From an uncultured Planctomycetota bacterium (GTDB lineage Bacteria; Planctomycetota; Phycisphaerae; SM23-33), in the NCBI GenBank assembly GCA_903892515.1, contig CAITIS010000125.1, positions 1 through 59,780 of the forward strand: a stretch of 59,780 nucleotides of DNA, given 5' to 3'. Shown here in pieces: positions 17,618-26,951 of the stretch. Both the position numbers and the translations under genes were made by a program. How positions within the stretch are numbered: the first letter of the stretch is position 1; every line of letters starts with the position of its first letter. The notes beneath the pieces were generated by a model that did no database searches, had not been told where the DNA came from, and saw only the letters and a program-made list of their open reading frames with translations.

Positions 17618-17826
17618 ACCACGGAGGTCACGGAGGACACGGAGAGAAAAGACGGACATGGTAGGGTCCGCAGGTCCCTCGCGCCGTTGGCGAGGGTGCT
17701 GCGGACGGCGGACCATCGCTGCCTGAGCGTCTCTCTTCCCGTCCGCAGAACCTTTCGCAGACAACGCGAAAGAACCTGCGGACCCTACAGTGTTTCCGGA
17801 TTCCCGATTCCGGATTCCCGATTCCG
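17618..17826 (+). repeat. Composite repeat region: degenerate words plus nested inverted module
   Basis: Three pieces are visible. First, CACGGAGGTCACGGAGGACACGG-type words (17618-17645, described in parts). Second, an inverted pair: GTAGGGTCCGCAGG at 17661 and its reverse complement ending at 17788, with an inner GCTGCGGACGG / CCGTCCGCAGA pair. Third, tandem CCGGATTCCCGATT words (17796-17826). The module GTAGGGTCCGCAGG recurs at 53471. Confidence 0.75.
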
Positions 17827-17828
17827 AT

Positions 17829-19760
17829 CTACGTTCTCTTGAACTGCTTGGCCAACTCCGCCAGGGTGAGTTTGAGCGTCGTCGGCCGGCCATGGGGGCA
17901 GGATGAGGCGTTCTCCGCCAGGCTGCGGTGGCGGATCAGGCTTTGGATTTCTTCGGGCGTGAGCGGGTCGCCGGCCTTGATGGCGGCCTTGCAGGCAATG
18001 GTCGAAAGGATCGCCTGCAGCAGTTGGGGCCCGTCGGAATGTTCCTGCTCGGCCAGCAGGTCGGCCAGGTCGCGCAGGAAGTCGTCCGCGGCCACGTTCC
18101 GGCCCGACAGCAGCATGGGGAACCGCTGCAACGCCAGCTTGCCCGGTCCCAGGTCCGTCAGTTCGATGCCCAACCGGTCGAGCAATTCGCCACGCTCGAA
18201 CAGCCGGGTCTTGTCGGCCTCGTCCATCGACACGACCTGGGGAATCAGCAGTCGCTGTCCCGCCAGCGCTCCGGCCGCGATGCGACGCGTCAACTCCTCA
18301 AACAGCACCCGCTCGTGCAGCGCGTGCTGATCGATGATGAGTACGCCTTCCTCATCGGCTGTCAGGATGTAGCTGTCATGCACCTGCAACGCCGGCAGGG
18401 CGGGCGAAAAACCCGGCACCTCCGGCGGCGCGATAGCGACGGGTTCATCCGCCTCAGCCGACGGTTCTAGTTCAGTTCCTCGCGATGTCTGATTGGTGGC
18501 AGGCGCCTTGATCCACTCGTCGCGACTGCCGGCTGGCGGCTGATCGCTGTCGTCGGCGGCGTGCGATTGGCTCAGGGATGCTGGCGATAGATCCGGCGAG
18601 GCCGTCCGTTCGGCCGAGCCTTCGCTGCCGAATCTCAGCCGCGACTGCGGCGGAGGCATCGAGCGGAAGAAATCCGCCAGGGCCTGCTTGAGCGACTGCC
18701 GCCGCTGCTCCCCGGCCGCATCGAGCGGCTTCTCGTCGGGGGACAGGTTCACTTCCGGGGCGCTCTTGAGCCCGCGCAGCCGCTCGCGCATGCACGAGAG
18801 CAATTGCTGGTGCAGCACCTGGCCGTTGCGGAAGCGGACCTCGATCTTGGCGGGGTGGACGTTCACGTCGACCTCGGCTGGGTCGATCTCGATGAACACG
18901 AACGCCACCGGGCTGCGTGACGGGTCCATCAGGCCGCGATACGCCTCCTTCAACGCGTGCGAGAAAAAGCGGTCGCGCACGTATCGGCCATTGACGAAGA
19001 AGTACTGCCACCGGTTTGACGCTCTCCCGGCCGCCGGCGAGCCGAGCAGGCCTGAAACTCGTGTGCCGCGCTCGTTGACATCCAGCGCCACCAGCCCTTG
19101 GGCCAGGTCCTCGCCAAATAGCTCCTGCACACGCTGGTTCAGCGAGCCGCTGCCGACGAGCCGATGCGTCGAGCGGCCATTGTTGGTGAGGGCGAAACTG
19201 ACATCGCAGCGCGGCAAGGCCAGGCGGCTAAGCTGCTCGGTGATGTGGCCGACTTCAGTTTCGCTGCTGCGCAGGAATTTCCGCCGGGCCGGAATGTTGA
19301 AGAACAAATCGCGCGCCGACACCACCGTGCCGACGGCCGATGGGGCGGGCTTGACCGGCTCGACCTGGTCGCCGGAGCAGCGGATATCAAAGCCCGATTC
19401 GCCCTGGCCGTCGCGGCGGCGGGTGACGATCTGGGCGTGCGAAACGGCCGCGATGGAGGCCAGGGCCTCGCCGCGAAAGCCCATGGTGACGATGCGGAAC
19501 AGGTCCTCGTCGCTGGCGATCTTGCTGGTGGCGTGCGGGGCGAAGGCCAGGGCCAGGTCCTCTTGGCTCATGCCCTTGCCGTTGTCGCGGACGCTGATGA
19601 GCCGCTTGCCGCCGTCCTCGATGGCAATGTCGATGGCAGTGGCCCCGGCGTCCAGGGCATTCTCCACCAGTTCCTTGACCACGCTGGCAGGCCGTTCAAT
19701 AACCTCGCCGGCGGCGATCTTGTTGACCAGGTGGCGGGGAAGTAGGTGAATCTCAGGCAT
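17829..19760 (-). CDS. mutL: DNA mismatch repair protein MutL
   Basis: The 643-residue protein has the GHL ATPase motifs at the N-terminus (NKIAAGEVIERPASVVKELV, then DAGATAIDI, then DNGKGM) and a C-terminal dimerisation and endonuclease domain. The metal-binding endonuclease motif DQHALHERVLFE (near residue 475) matches DQHA(x)2E(x)4E, with ACKAAIKAG and CPHGRP (near 617) also present. So this MutL should nick DNA itself, as in bacteria without MutH. A Pro/Ser-rich linker lies at about 335-440. It is downstream of the PstI-type genes on the same strand, 62 bases apart. Confidence 0.95.
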   Translation of the reverse strand: MPEIHLLPRHLVNKIAAGEVIERPASVVKELVENALDAGATAIDIAIEDGGKRLISVRDNGKGMSQEDLALAFAPHATSKIASDEDLFRIVTMGFRGEALASIAAVSHAQIVTRRRDGQGESGFDIRCSGDQVEPVKPAPSAVGTVVSARDLFFNIPARRKFLRSSETEVGHITEQLSRLALPRCDVSFALTNNGRSTHRLVGSGSLNQRVQELFGEDLAQGLVALDVNERGTRVSGLLGSPAAGRASNRWQYFFVNGRYVRDRFFSHALKEAYRGLMDPSRSPVAFVFIEIDPAEVDVNVHPAKIEVRFRNGQVLHQQLLSCMRERLRGLKSAPEVNLSPDEKPLDAAGEQRRQSLKQALADFFRSMPPPQSRLRFGSEGSAERTASPDLSPASLSQSHAADDSDQPPAGSRDEWIKAPATNQTSRGTELEPSAEADEPVAIAPPEVPGFSPALPALQVHDSYILTADEEGVLIIDQHALHERVLFEELTRRIAAGALAGQRLLIPQVVSMDEADKTRLFERGELLDRLGIELTDLGPGKLALQRFPMLLSGRNVAADDFLRDLADLLAEQEHSDGPQLLQAILSTIACKAAIKAGDPLTPEEIQSLIRHRSLAENASSCPHGRPTTLKLTLAELAKQFKRT

Positions 19761-19822
19761 CAGCGGTCAACTCCAAGGGCTTGTTGCGCGAAACAGGCTT
19801 CGGTGACTTCAACCTGCCGGAT

Positions 19823-20770
19823 TCAATGGGGTCCAAGAAATCTAACTCCGTTGAAGTGGATCAAATGTGACGGGGCGTCGGCTACCCAGACCTCAGTTTC
19901 CCATGCGATCTCTCCGAGATATCGCCCCATGAGAGCACGATTAGGGAACGCGGTGACGTAGACCAGCCCGGCCTTTGACTTGGCAAAGAGACTTGCCAAT
20001 TCGGCATGGCGCTTACTGTCAACAGGTCCGTGGCTGGTTACAGACTCGACCAGGAGCAACCAGTTCCGTTCCGTGTAGTGGAGCACCACGTCGGGCATCT
20101 TCCCATGCGAATCCACGTGCACACCCAACGAGGCCAGGCGTTCGGAGTCAAAGTAACCCCACTTATCGCCGGTATCGCCTGCATAGATCAGGATGCTGCC
20201 GGGGGCAAACCGGGGGCCGAACTCCTCTATGATGGCCCGGATGAGTTCACTGTGTTCGCCGGGACTGAGGAGGATTCCTTCTCCTGACGCTACCTGTACG
20301 GGGATGCAGTTCAGCGCCCGCTGCATGGCGTACTTGGCGGCAAGCGTCTTATGCCGAGCAATGTAGGCTGTCAGATTGTCGTCCCACGCAGGTGTGCCCA
20401 TCGTGCGAAGCAGTGCCAGGGCCGCCGGCTCGATCTGATACACAGCTTTAGGGCTGTTTACTGGGCGATCTGGCTTATCCGGGTTGTAGACCGCGATGCC
20501 CGCCTCGACGAATTGATGCATCGTCTGGCGTCGCACCGTCTCACGCGTGTTCGGTGCGTACTCTTTTTGGTAGTGTTCGCGAACCCAGTCCATGATGGGC
20601 GTAATTCCGACGAGTGGACTTTCAGCCTCCGCCCAGTCCGTCTCGGGCGTCAGGTTCAGCAGCGCCAGCAAGCATAAGGCAGAGCGTTCATTCTGCTGCG
20701 CTCGGGACAAGCCCAGTAGAAGGAGAATCTCGCGAGCGGTCTTGATGTGCTTGCGGTTCTTTCGTGTCAT
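19823..20770 (-). CDS. Type II restriction endonuclease, BsuBI/PstI family
   Basis: The 315-residue protein starts at ATG 20770, overlapping the methylase stop (ATGA); an upstream in-frame start at 20836 is unlikely. The C-terminal half has the family signature: IYAGDTGDKWGYFD, SHGKMPDVVLHY and VESVTSHGPVDSKRHAEL, which should carry the PD-(D/E)xK-like nuclease residues. The N-terminal half would be the specificity or winged-helix part. Family members cut CTGCAG. CTGCAG is present in this window, so the host DNA must be protected by the partner methylase. Confidence 0.88.
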   Translation of the reverse strand: MTRKNRKHIKTAREILLLLGLSRAQQNERSALCLLALLNLTPETDWAEAESPLVGITPIMDWVREHYQKEYAPNTRETVRRQTMHQFVEAGIAVYNPDKPDRPVNSPKAVYQIEPAALALLRTMGTPAWDDNLTAYIARHKTLAAKYAMQRALNCIPVQVASGEGILLSPGEHSELIRAIIEEFGPRFAPGSILIYAGDTGDKWGYFDSERLASLGVHVDSHGKMPDVVLHYTERNWLLLVESVTSHGPVDSKRHAELASLFAKSKAGLVYVTAFPNRALMGRYLGEIAWETEVWVADAPSHLIHFNGVRFLGPH

Positions 20771-22254
20771 GCCGTCAGCTTTTCCAGTTGTGCATCGATC
20801 ATTTCCTGGGTCAGATTCCCATGCGACATCGCCCACTTGCCCAGGGCCGTCAGCGCGGCACGGCTGGGGTACTTGATGAGTCTGAGGTCCGTCGCGTTGA
20901 CCTGGGTGTGCCCATTGAAGCGGCGGAAGTTTTCATCGACGGCAGTCATGTTCAGGAAGACGGCCAAACCCTGCGCAAGCGCTTGCGGCAGTCCATGTTT
21001 ACCTTCATGAAGCACGTTCAGGTGGTTCTCGAAGCCCAGCACTTCGGCTCCGGGAAAGCTGTCTGGCTTGACCACGCTGGCCACGATGCGTCGTTTCTCT
21101 TCCTTGGGTGAGAACCGGCGTACGACACAATAGAATCCCGTCGGGTAGAACAGCTTTTCCGTCTGGGCGTTGCGCTGAATGGCGTTGGGCTTCTTCGACC
21201 CGACTTTCGGCCAGTCGGTGCCGGTGGCGGCAAAGTGCGTTGGGTAAAGCAGGGGAACAGTCCCCGCCTCTGGCATGGCACTCAGGTGATCCCTGAAGCG
21301 AAAGTCCACCACGGGGCCAGTGGACACGCTGACGTTGATGTTCTCCAGCGAGTACCGCACCGCCGCGGACAACTCGATCGCATTGTTCCCCGGCGATGTC
21401 GGCACATGAATGAAGTGCTCTGGATCATCGGGGAACACGATCCGGTTGAACCGATGCGTGTGCGTCGTGAGATCCGCGAAGCTGGCATCGGTCGAGGTCG
21501 AAACCGTCACGTCCCCTTGCTTGCCGCCACGTTCCAGCATGATGATGACATTCTCTTGCAGCACGTCGTCATCGTTGAACGCCTTGTTTCGTGAGTCGAA
21601 CAGGTGGATGTGCATGATCGCGGCGCGGGCGAGCAGGAACTCGCGGAAAGGGCGGTAGTACGGGCCGTTGCAGAAACTTCGCGGTATGATCGCAACAAGC
21701 TGACCGCGTTCGACAAGCAGCAAAAGGGACAGGGCCACGAAAGCCGAATACAGGTTGACAGTCTCAATCCCGATGCGCCGCAGCTCGACCCGATACGTGG
21801 AATCGGTGCGTATCTTCCGGTACGGCGGGTTCAGGATGGCGTGCGTGTATCGGGGGAGAGCTTGGGCGAAAATATCGCCGCCCAGTGCCCCGACGGCGGC
21901 ACCGATGAAATCGCCGCCTCGGACAGTCAAGGTAACGTCCAGATGCCGCCTGTACTCTTGGAGTGTATGAGTCAAGAACGGGTGAAGGCGGTCGTCGAGC
22001 TCGAAGGCGTCGGCTTCGACGCGCCGGAAATCGAATCCCCCCGAAGCCCATCTTTCCAGAAACGCCGCAGAAAGAGAGCCGATTCCAGCCCCCGCATCCA
22101 GCAGCCGGCAAATGGAAATCCGACTAGGATGAAACAGTGATGCCATAAAGTCCGCTATGGAGGCGGGCGTCAAGAACTGACCAAGGCCGGCCTTCCGCGA
22201 CGTATCGCCGCGTGCTGAAACATCAAGCCGGATTTTGTCGGTGTCTACGATCAC
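20767..22254 (-). CDS. Type II adenine-N6 DNA methyltransferase, PstI/BsuBI type
   Basis: The 495-residue enzyme has a gamma-class order: FLTPASIADFMA, AdoMet motif I LDAGAGIGSLSAAF (52-65), and catalytic NPPY at 142-145. It would methylate adenine in CTGCAG if specificity follows the family. The C-terminal region carries target recognition. The start is GTG 22254. The methylase is translated first and coupled to the nuclease by an ATGA overlap, an order that lets protection come before cutting. No separate controller gene is seen. Confidence 0.88.
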   Translation of the reverse strand: MIVDTDKIRLDVSARGDTSRKAGLGQFLTPASIADFMASLFHPSRISICRLLDAGAGIGSLSAAFLERWASGGFDFRRVEADAFELDDRLHPFLTHTLQEYRRHLDVTLTVRGGDFIGAAVGALGGDIFAQALPRYTHAILNPPYRKIRTDSTYRVELRRIGIETVNLYSAFVALSLLLLVERGQLVAIIPRSFCNGPYYRPFREFLLARAAIMHIHLFDSRNKAFNDDDVLQENVIIMLERGGKQGDVTVSTSTDASFADLTTHTHRFNRIVFPDDPEHFIHVPTSPGNNAIELSAAVRYSLENINVSVSTGPVVDFRFRDHLSAMPEAGTVPLLYPTHFAATGTDWPKVGSKKPNAIQRNAQTEKLFYPTGFYCVVRRFSPKEEKRRIVASVVKPDSFPGAEVLGFENHLNVLHEGKHGLPQALAQGLAVFLNMTAVDENFRRFNGHTQVNATDLRLIKYPSRAALTALGKWAMSHGNLTQEMIDAQLEKLTA

Positions 22255-22350
22255 GCCTATCCCTTATCCACTCTCGCCCACGTAATGATTGTACGTGGTT
22301 CCGTTCATCATGGCCAAGACTCAGTGGCTGGCGTCATTGACGTCGCTCAG

Positions 22351-23745
22351 CTACTCCGTCAGCCCGTACTCTTTGATCTTGCGATACAGGGTCCGCTCGC
22401 CGATGCCCAGCATCTTGGCGGCTTGTTGGCGGTTGCCGCTGACCATGGCCAGGGTGTTGCGGATGAGTTCTTTTTCGGCGTCGATGAGGCTCACGCCGGC
22501 CAGGGTGGGCAGCTTGGCTCCGGCGGCGGGGGCGGCGCCGCGAATTTCCAGCGGCAGGTCATCCACGCCCAGCTTGCCTTCCTCGGCCAGCACCACCATG
22601 TTCTCCACGACGTTGCGGAGTTGCCGCACGTTGCCCGGCCAGTCAAACGCCATCAGCGCCCGCTGCGCCTCAGCCACGATGCCAGTGACCTTGGTCTTGT
22701 GCTCGGCGTTGGCCAGGCCGATGAAATGCTCGATGAGCAGGGGGATGTCGTCGCGGCGTTCGCGCAGCGGCGGGATGCGGATCGTCACGCCGTTGAGGCG
22801 GAAAAACAGGTCCTCTCGGAAGCGCTTGTCCTGCACGCGCAGCGGCAGGTCGGCGTTGGTGGCGCTGACGACGCGCACGTCCACATGCACGGACTCGTTC
22901 GTGCCCACCGGCACGAGTTCGCCATTCTCCAGCACGCGCAGCAGCTTGGCCTGCATGGCCAGCGGCATGTCGCCGACCTCGTCTAAGAACATCGTGCCGC
23001 CGTCGGCGTATTCGAAGCGGCCTTTGCGGTCGGCCATGGCGCCGGTGTAGGCGCCCTTGACGTGGCCAAACAACTCATCTTCCAGCAGCGTCTCGGAGAG
23101 CCCGGCGCAGTTCAGGGCGACAAAGCGGTTGTTTTGTCGGCGCGAGTTGTTGTGGATGGCGTAGGCGATCAGTTCCTTGCCCGTGCCGGATTCGCCCTGG
23201 ATCAGCACCGGCAAGTTCGATGGGCCTATGCGGCGAATCGTCTGCAGGATGTCCATCACGCCTTTGGAATGGCCGATGATGCCCTCAAAGCCGAAGCGCT
23301 CGTCGAGTTGCGTGCGCAATTCGCGGATGACGCGCTGCTGGGCTGTGCGTTCGGCCGCTCGCTCGACTACCGCCCGCAGGTCCTCAGGATTGACCTCCTC
23401 GGCCCCCAGCCCGGCCTTTTCGATGTAGTCGAACGCGCCTTCCTTCATGGCGGTGCGGCAGGTCTCCACCGAGGAGTGGGCGGTTATGAGTATGACTTCG
23501 GTGCCGGGCGAGTCCTTCCGGGCGGCCTTGAGCACGTCCAAGCCTTCGGGTTTGCGGTCGAACATGAGGTCGGTCACGACCACGTCATAGTGCCGGCTAT
23601 GGATGCGGGCGATGGCCTCGGCGCTGACGAAGGCGACATCGCACTTGTGCCCTGCCCGCTCCAGCACGGCCGCTACCACTTCGGCGTGCGGCTCGTAATC
23701 ATCCACGACCAGGACGTGAGCACTGATTCTCTCTGACTTCTCCAT
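22351..23745 (-). CDS. Sigma-54-dependent response regulator, NtrC family
   Basis: This 464-residue protein has three parts: a receiver domain (about 8-130; acidic pair D15/D16 and phosphoacceptor D59 in VVVTDL), an AAA+ domain (about 152-390) with Walker A GESGTGKE and loop GAYTGA, and a Fis-type helix-turn-helix at the end (IGERTLYRKIKEY). The loop is usually GAFTGA; the F-to-Y change is a known tolerated variant in the family. No histidine kinase is adjacent, so the input signal is unknown. It activates sigma-54 promoters. Confidence 0.93.
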   Translation of the reverse strand: MEKSERISAHVLVVDDYEPHAEVVAAVLERAGHKCDVAFVSAEAIARIHSRHYDVVVTDLMFDRKPEGLDVLKAARKDSPGTEVILITAHSSVETCRTAMKEGAFDYIEKAGLGAEEVNPEDLRAVVERAAERTAQQRVIRELRTQLDERFGFEGIIGHSKGVMDILQTIRRIGPSNLPVLIQGESGTGKELIAYAIHNNSRRQNNRFVALNCAGLSETLLEDELFGHVKGAYTGAMADRKGRFEYADGGTMFLDEVGDMPLAMQAKLLRVLENGELVPVGTNESVHVDVRVVSATNADLPLRVQDKRFREDLFFRLNGVTIRIPPLRERRDDIPLLIEHFIGLANAEHKTKVTGIVAEAQRALMAFDWPGNVRQLRNVVENMVVLAEEGKLGVDDLPLEIRGAAPAAGAKLPTLAGVSLIDAEKELIRNTLAMVSGNRQQAAKMLGIGERTLYRKIKEYGLTE

Positions 23746-23826
23746 GATGAGAATAGGCTAAGGACGGCGGGCGTCGTTGTAAAGCTTCTGGGCGACACGC
23801 CGCGGCTCGCAATCCTCTTTCTCGTC

Positions 23827-25020
23827 TTACGCCAGCACGACCGTGTTGCCGGCGTCATGGACCTGGTAGAGGGCATGCGACAAATCGACGCCCGCGAGTG
23901 CCAGGGCGGCCTCGACGGAGAAAGCCTTGCGAAAATGTAGCACGGCCGTCTCAGCATCTGAGAGCCCACTTGATACTGCAAAGACGCGGACGCGGCGGAC
24001 ATCCGTGAGGTAACGCAGCTTGATCGACTTGTGCCAGCCGAGGCGGTAGCCTTCACGCTGCACCGCAAGCAGGGCACAGGCGTGGTCGGGGCAGCGGGCG
24101 AGGAAGTCGAAGAACTCCCGCTGGCCGACGCCGTTGGGGCAGGCCGAGCAGAGAATGATGGCCCCGCCGTCGCGGACTGCCCATTCGCTGTTCTTGATGG
24201 CCTTGTCGGCCTGGTAGAAGCTTTCGGCCAGGGCGCCGCTCACATGCAATACGAGCGCGTCGGCTGGCTGGGGAATCCGCCGGCAGAAACTTTGTTCCAC
24301 GGCTGGCCCGAGCGCGCGCAAGGCCGACAGCGGGTCGCCCACCGCGGCGGATCGCACTTCGCCGGCCACTACGAGTAGATTGATGGCGAGAATCCCCTGC
24401 GGTTCGATGGACGTCATCTGACGAGCGCCGGCGATCTCTCGCTGAAGAGCCCGCAGCATCTCGGCCACGCCTTCGTGGACGGGGTTGCCATCGAGGTGGC
24501 AAGGCCTGCTCTCAGGGGAAAGGGCGTGGGCGTGATTTGCCTGGATGTCCTCATAGGCCGCACAGCCAATCGTGACGGTCTTGTGGGCGCCGGTCACACC
24601 GGCGAAATAGTGCGGCTCGCACGAGCCGATTGCCAGCAGCGGCCAATCGCGATCCAGCAGCCAGCGGTGCCCGCGCCACGAGCCGATGGGTATCAACTCG
24701 TCGCTCCGGGCGTTATGCCACGAAAACTCTTCCACCGTCAGCGACGCCCGCAAGGCCGCCTCAAAGCTCGCCCGCTGCGCCGCCGGAAAGGAATGGCTGC
24801 CCGTCGCCACCAGTACCCTGGCCCGCAGACGCGGCAACGCCTCGGCCAGCCGGTCCAGAACACACGTCGTCGGCGTGTCGCGCTGGGGGTCGTTCACGAC
24901 GAGCGTGAGCTTCTCGACGCCGCCCAGCCGCAACGCCAATTGCCTGGCGGCGGCGTCGGGATCCGGTAGGGGGCCGTGAGGGGCGGGTTGGAGCACCGGG
25001 ATGTCTTCCAGTCGCATCAT
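23827..25020 (-). CDS. LarA-like nickel-pincer racemase/epimerase
   Basis: The 397-residue protein resembles LarA (DUF2088): an N-terminal domain with LVATGSHSFPAAQ, and the motif PHYFAGVTGAHKTVTIG near residues 148-164, matching the LarA segment that supplies the catalytic His and the Lys attached to the nickel-pincer cofactor. LarA racemises lactate, and relatives act on other alpha-hydroxy acids. No larB, larC or larE cofactor genes are adjacent, so cofactor supply is elsewhere. The GAHK form differs from the more usual GGRK, hinting at another substrate. Confidence 0.75.
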   Translation of the reverse strand: MMRLEDIPVLQPAPHGPLPDPDAAARQLALRLGGVEKLTLVVNDPQRDTPTTCVLDRLAEALPRLRARVLVATGSHSFPAAQRASFEAALRASLTVEEFSWHNARSDELIPIGSWRGHRWLLDRDWPLLAIGSCEPHYFAGVTGAHKTVTIGCAAYEDIQANHAHALSPESRPCHLDGNPVHEGVAEMLRALQREIAGARQMTSIEPQGILAINLLVVAGEVRSAAVGDPLSALRALGPAVEQSFCRRIPQPADALVLHVSGALAESFYQADKAIKNSEWAVRDGGAIILCSACPNGVGQREFFDFLARCPDHACALLAVQREGYRLGWHKSIKLRYLTDVRRVRVFAVSSGLSDAETAVLHFRKAFSVEAALALAGVDLSHALYQVHDAGNTVVLA

Positions 25021-25027
25021 TTGCCTC

Positions 25028-25370
25028 TAGCTACAGCCGAGGGCGGCTGGGCCACCAAATCAGTCACAACCAACGGCGGGTGGGCCCCGACATCGTTGGC
25101 GGGTGCCGTGGCTGCGGAGTCCAGCAGCCACGTCGCCTATGTGGTACGTTTCTCGCATAGATAGAGCCGCAAGACGACGCGGCTCAACCTATGGCACCCA
25201 GACAACGGCGGCTGCGCCACAAGCCCACAGCCGAGGGCGGCTGTGCCCCGACATCGTTGGCGGGTGCCGTGGCTGCGGAGTCCAGCAGCCACGTTGCCTA
25301 TGTGGTATGTTTCTCGCACAGGTAGATCTGCAAGACGGCGCGGCTCAACCTTATGGCACCCCGCCTTAAT
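25028..25370. repeat. Tandemly duplicated repeat block between larA-like and PHP genes
   Basis: This gap contains no credible gene. A unit of about 130 bases beginning CCCCGACATCGTTGGCGGGT (25085) recurs at 25246, an offset of 161 bases, with a few substitutions. Each unit holds GGCTGCGGAGTCCAGCAGCC, an imperfect hairpin. The borders include CACAGCCGAGGGCGGCTGTG and related words of the dispersed family. Confidence 0.8.
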
Positions 25371-25380
25371 CACGCCCGCG

Positions 25381-26265
25381 TCATTTCAGGATGATCGGGT
25401 TCGTCCAGGCCTTGCGCCCTTGCTTGTCTACGACGACCGCCCGCACATACTCCCAGTGTTTCGCCACTTGGCAGCGGTAGGAGCGAATGGACTTGCCGCG
25501 GGTCGGCAGGCCGCGGGAGCCGCCGGAGTTTTGTGCCATCAGGTAAATCGCGGCCGCATCGGAGCACTCGATCTCCAGGTGGCCGCGGCGCACCGCAAAG
25601 TCGCGGATCTCCGGCCCCGTGGAACTGTAGAAGCAGCCTGTCCGCAGTGCATCTAGCACCGACTCGGCGTTGAGCCGGCCCATGCGCAGCATCGTCCAGC
25701 CAGTCAGGGCGTCGTCATTACGGTGGGCGTCGTCTACCGCCACGGCCGGCACGTACCGGCCAGCGTCCAGCAGGTGCGACCAGTCCTCGTTGCTTTCGGC
25801 CCGGCCGATGTAGTCGCACGTGGAGTTGAAGACCTCCATGGCGATGTAGCCCTTGAGGTAGGAGAACATGTCATACCGATGCCCGCACCAGAAGGGGTGG
25901 GCCAGGATGGACTCGCCGCCGGCCTTACGCACGGCCTGGATGCAGGCGTTGGCGTCGGCAGGGTATTCTTCGGGAAAGCCGAAACCCTCGGGTACATTCA
26001 GGCCGACCAGGTGATGAACGCCGGGATGGTGCGGGCAGCGCGGGTGATACTCGATGCCGCTGATGATCAGCAGTTCCTTGGTGGACAGGCCTTGGACGGG
26101 ATTGGTCTTGTGGTGGTCGGTGATGGCCAGGACGGAATAATCGGCCTTGGCGTACTGCTTGATGCGGTCGCTCAGCGTCACCAGGCCGTCAGAGGTCGTC
26201 GTGTGGGTGTGGAGATTGGCCTTGTGCCACTGCCCGCGCCGGGCGAACGGATTGACGAAATTCAT
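25381..26265 (-). CDS. PHP-domain metal-dependent phosphoesterase
   Basis: The 294-residue protein has the PHP metal-ligand set in order: HTHTTTSDG near residue 19, ITDHH near 48, GIEYHPRCPHH, LAHPFWCGH, and DDAH near 187. Related proteins hydrolyse small phosphoesters such as 3',5'-nucleoside bisphosphate or histidinol phosphate, or act in DNA polymerase proofreading. The C-terminal 75 residues form an extra beta domain ending in KAWTNPI, seen in stand-alone PHP proteins. The substrate is not evident. Confidence 0.82.
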   Translation of the reverse strand: MNFVNPFARRGQWHKANLHTHTTTSDGLVTLSDRIKQYAKADYSVLAITDHHKTNPVQGLSTKELLIISGIEYHPRCPHHPGVHHLVGLNVPEGFGFPEEYPADANACIQAVRKAGGESILAHPFWCGHRYDMFSYLKGYIAMEVFNSTCDYIGRAESNEDWSHLLDAGRYVPAVAVDDAHRNDDALTGWTMLRMGRLNAESVLDALRTGCFYSSTGPEIRDFAVRRGHLEIECSDAAAIYLMAQNSGGSRGLPTRGKSIRSYRCQVAKHWEYVRAVVVDKQGRKAWTNPIILK

Positions 26266-26337
26266 TTCAACACTCCATGTAGTAAGGAAGACCCAATGTA
26301 GATGCTGGAGCGGTGGCAGGTCAACGGAATTGAGCGG

Positions 26338-26420
26338 TGCAGCATGGGCGTCTCGCCCACGAGCATCTCTGCTTCTTTCGCGTCGTTGGGCTGCGGGCGA
26401 TGCGCCCGCGCTACGTTTGC
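26338..26420 (-). repeat. Dispersed palindrome cluster
   Basis: Contains CATGGGCGTCTCGCCCACG and GGGCTGCGGGCGATGCGCCC, followed by GCGCTACG. It lies directly downstream of the ferritin-like gene (26424). Confidence 0.65.
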
Positions 26421-26423
26421 GAG

Positions 26424-26951
26424 CTACGACCTGAACGCATGCTGGTCGTCGACGTAGCGACCTTCAGCCGCCTGAAAGTTGGCGGCGCTGGATGGGTGAA
26501 GGTAGCCGGTCAGTGAAAGCACATGGCCAACTTCTTCCTGGATGATCCGGTCGATCTTCTGCCGATCAGCAGGGTCGTCCATCATGCCCTTGAGCGTGAC
26601 GAAGAAGACCATGGTGCTCTTTTCAAATTCGATCGCCCTGGAGATCACGTCGTCCACCTGGACCTGTTCGGTGAGAACGTCGGCCAGGATGGAATCGACA
26701 TCGAGGGTCATGCGGGCGATCACTCCGGTGTAGTCGGCGGAGCCTTGAAGTTCCTTTTGGCTGCCCCACAGGCTGCGGAAGCCGGAAAACGTCTTTTCGT
26801 GCTGCTCTTCCATTCTGGCCAAGTTCAACAGCGCCTGGCGGACGCCTTCAATGTGGGTTTTGCCAGCAAGAATCCGGTAGTACTTGGCGGCTCGGCTCTC
26901 GATCCATTCAGCCATTTCCAGGACTTCCAGCGAGGTCAGGTCGAGTTGCAT
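26424..26951 (-). CDS. Rubrerythrin/ferritin-like diiron protein
   Basis: The 175-residue protein from ATG 26951 (GGGCC upstream) is a four-helix bundle with spaced diiron ligands: AEWIESRAAKYY, ARMEEQHEKTF, AIEFEKSTMVFF and IIQEEVGHVLSL. The Glu and ExxH spacing fits ferritin-like or rubrerythrin domains that reduce peroxide or store iron. It has no C-terminal rubredoxin domain. A longer in-frame reading up to 27350 would pass through the tRNA-Ser and is rejected. Confidence 0.8.
   Translation of the reverse strand: MQLDLTSLEVLEMAEWIESRAAKYYRILAGKTHIEGVRQALLNLARMEEQHEKTFSGFRSLWGSQKELQGSADYTGVIARMTLDVDSILADVLTEQVQVDDVISRAIEFEKSTMVFFVTLKGMMDDPADRQKIDRIIQEEVGHVLSLTGYLHPSSAANFQAAEGRYVDDQHAFRS

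Noticed and set aside
25103..25369. Small open frames in the 25-kb repeat
   Set aside because: They translate duplicated repeat units and have no start signal.
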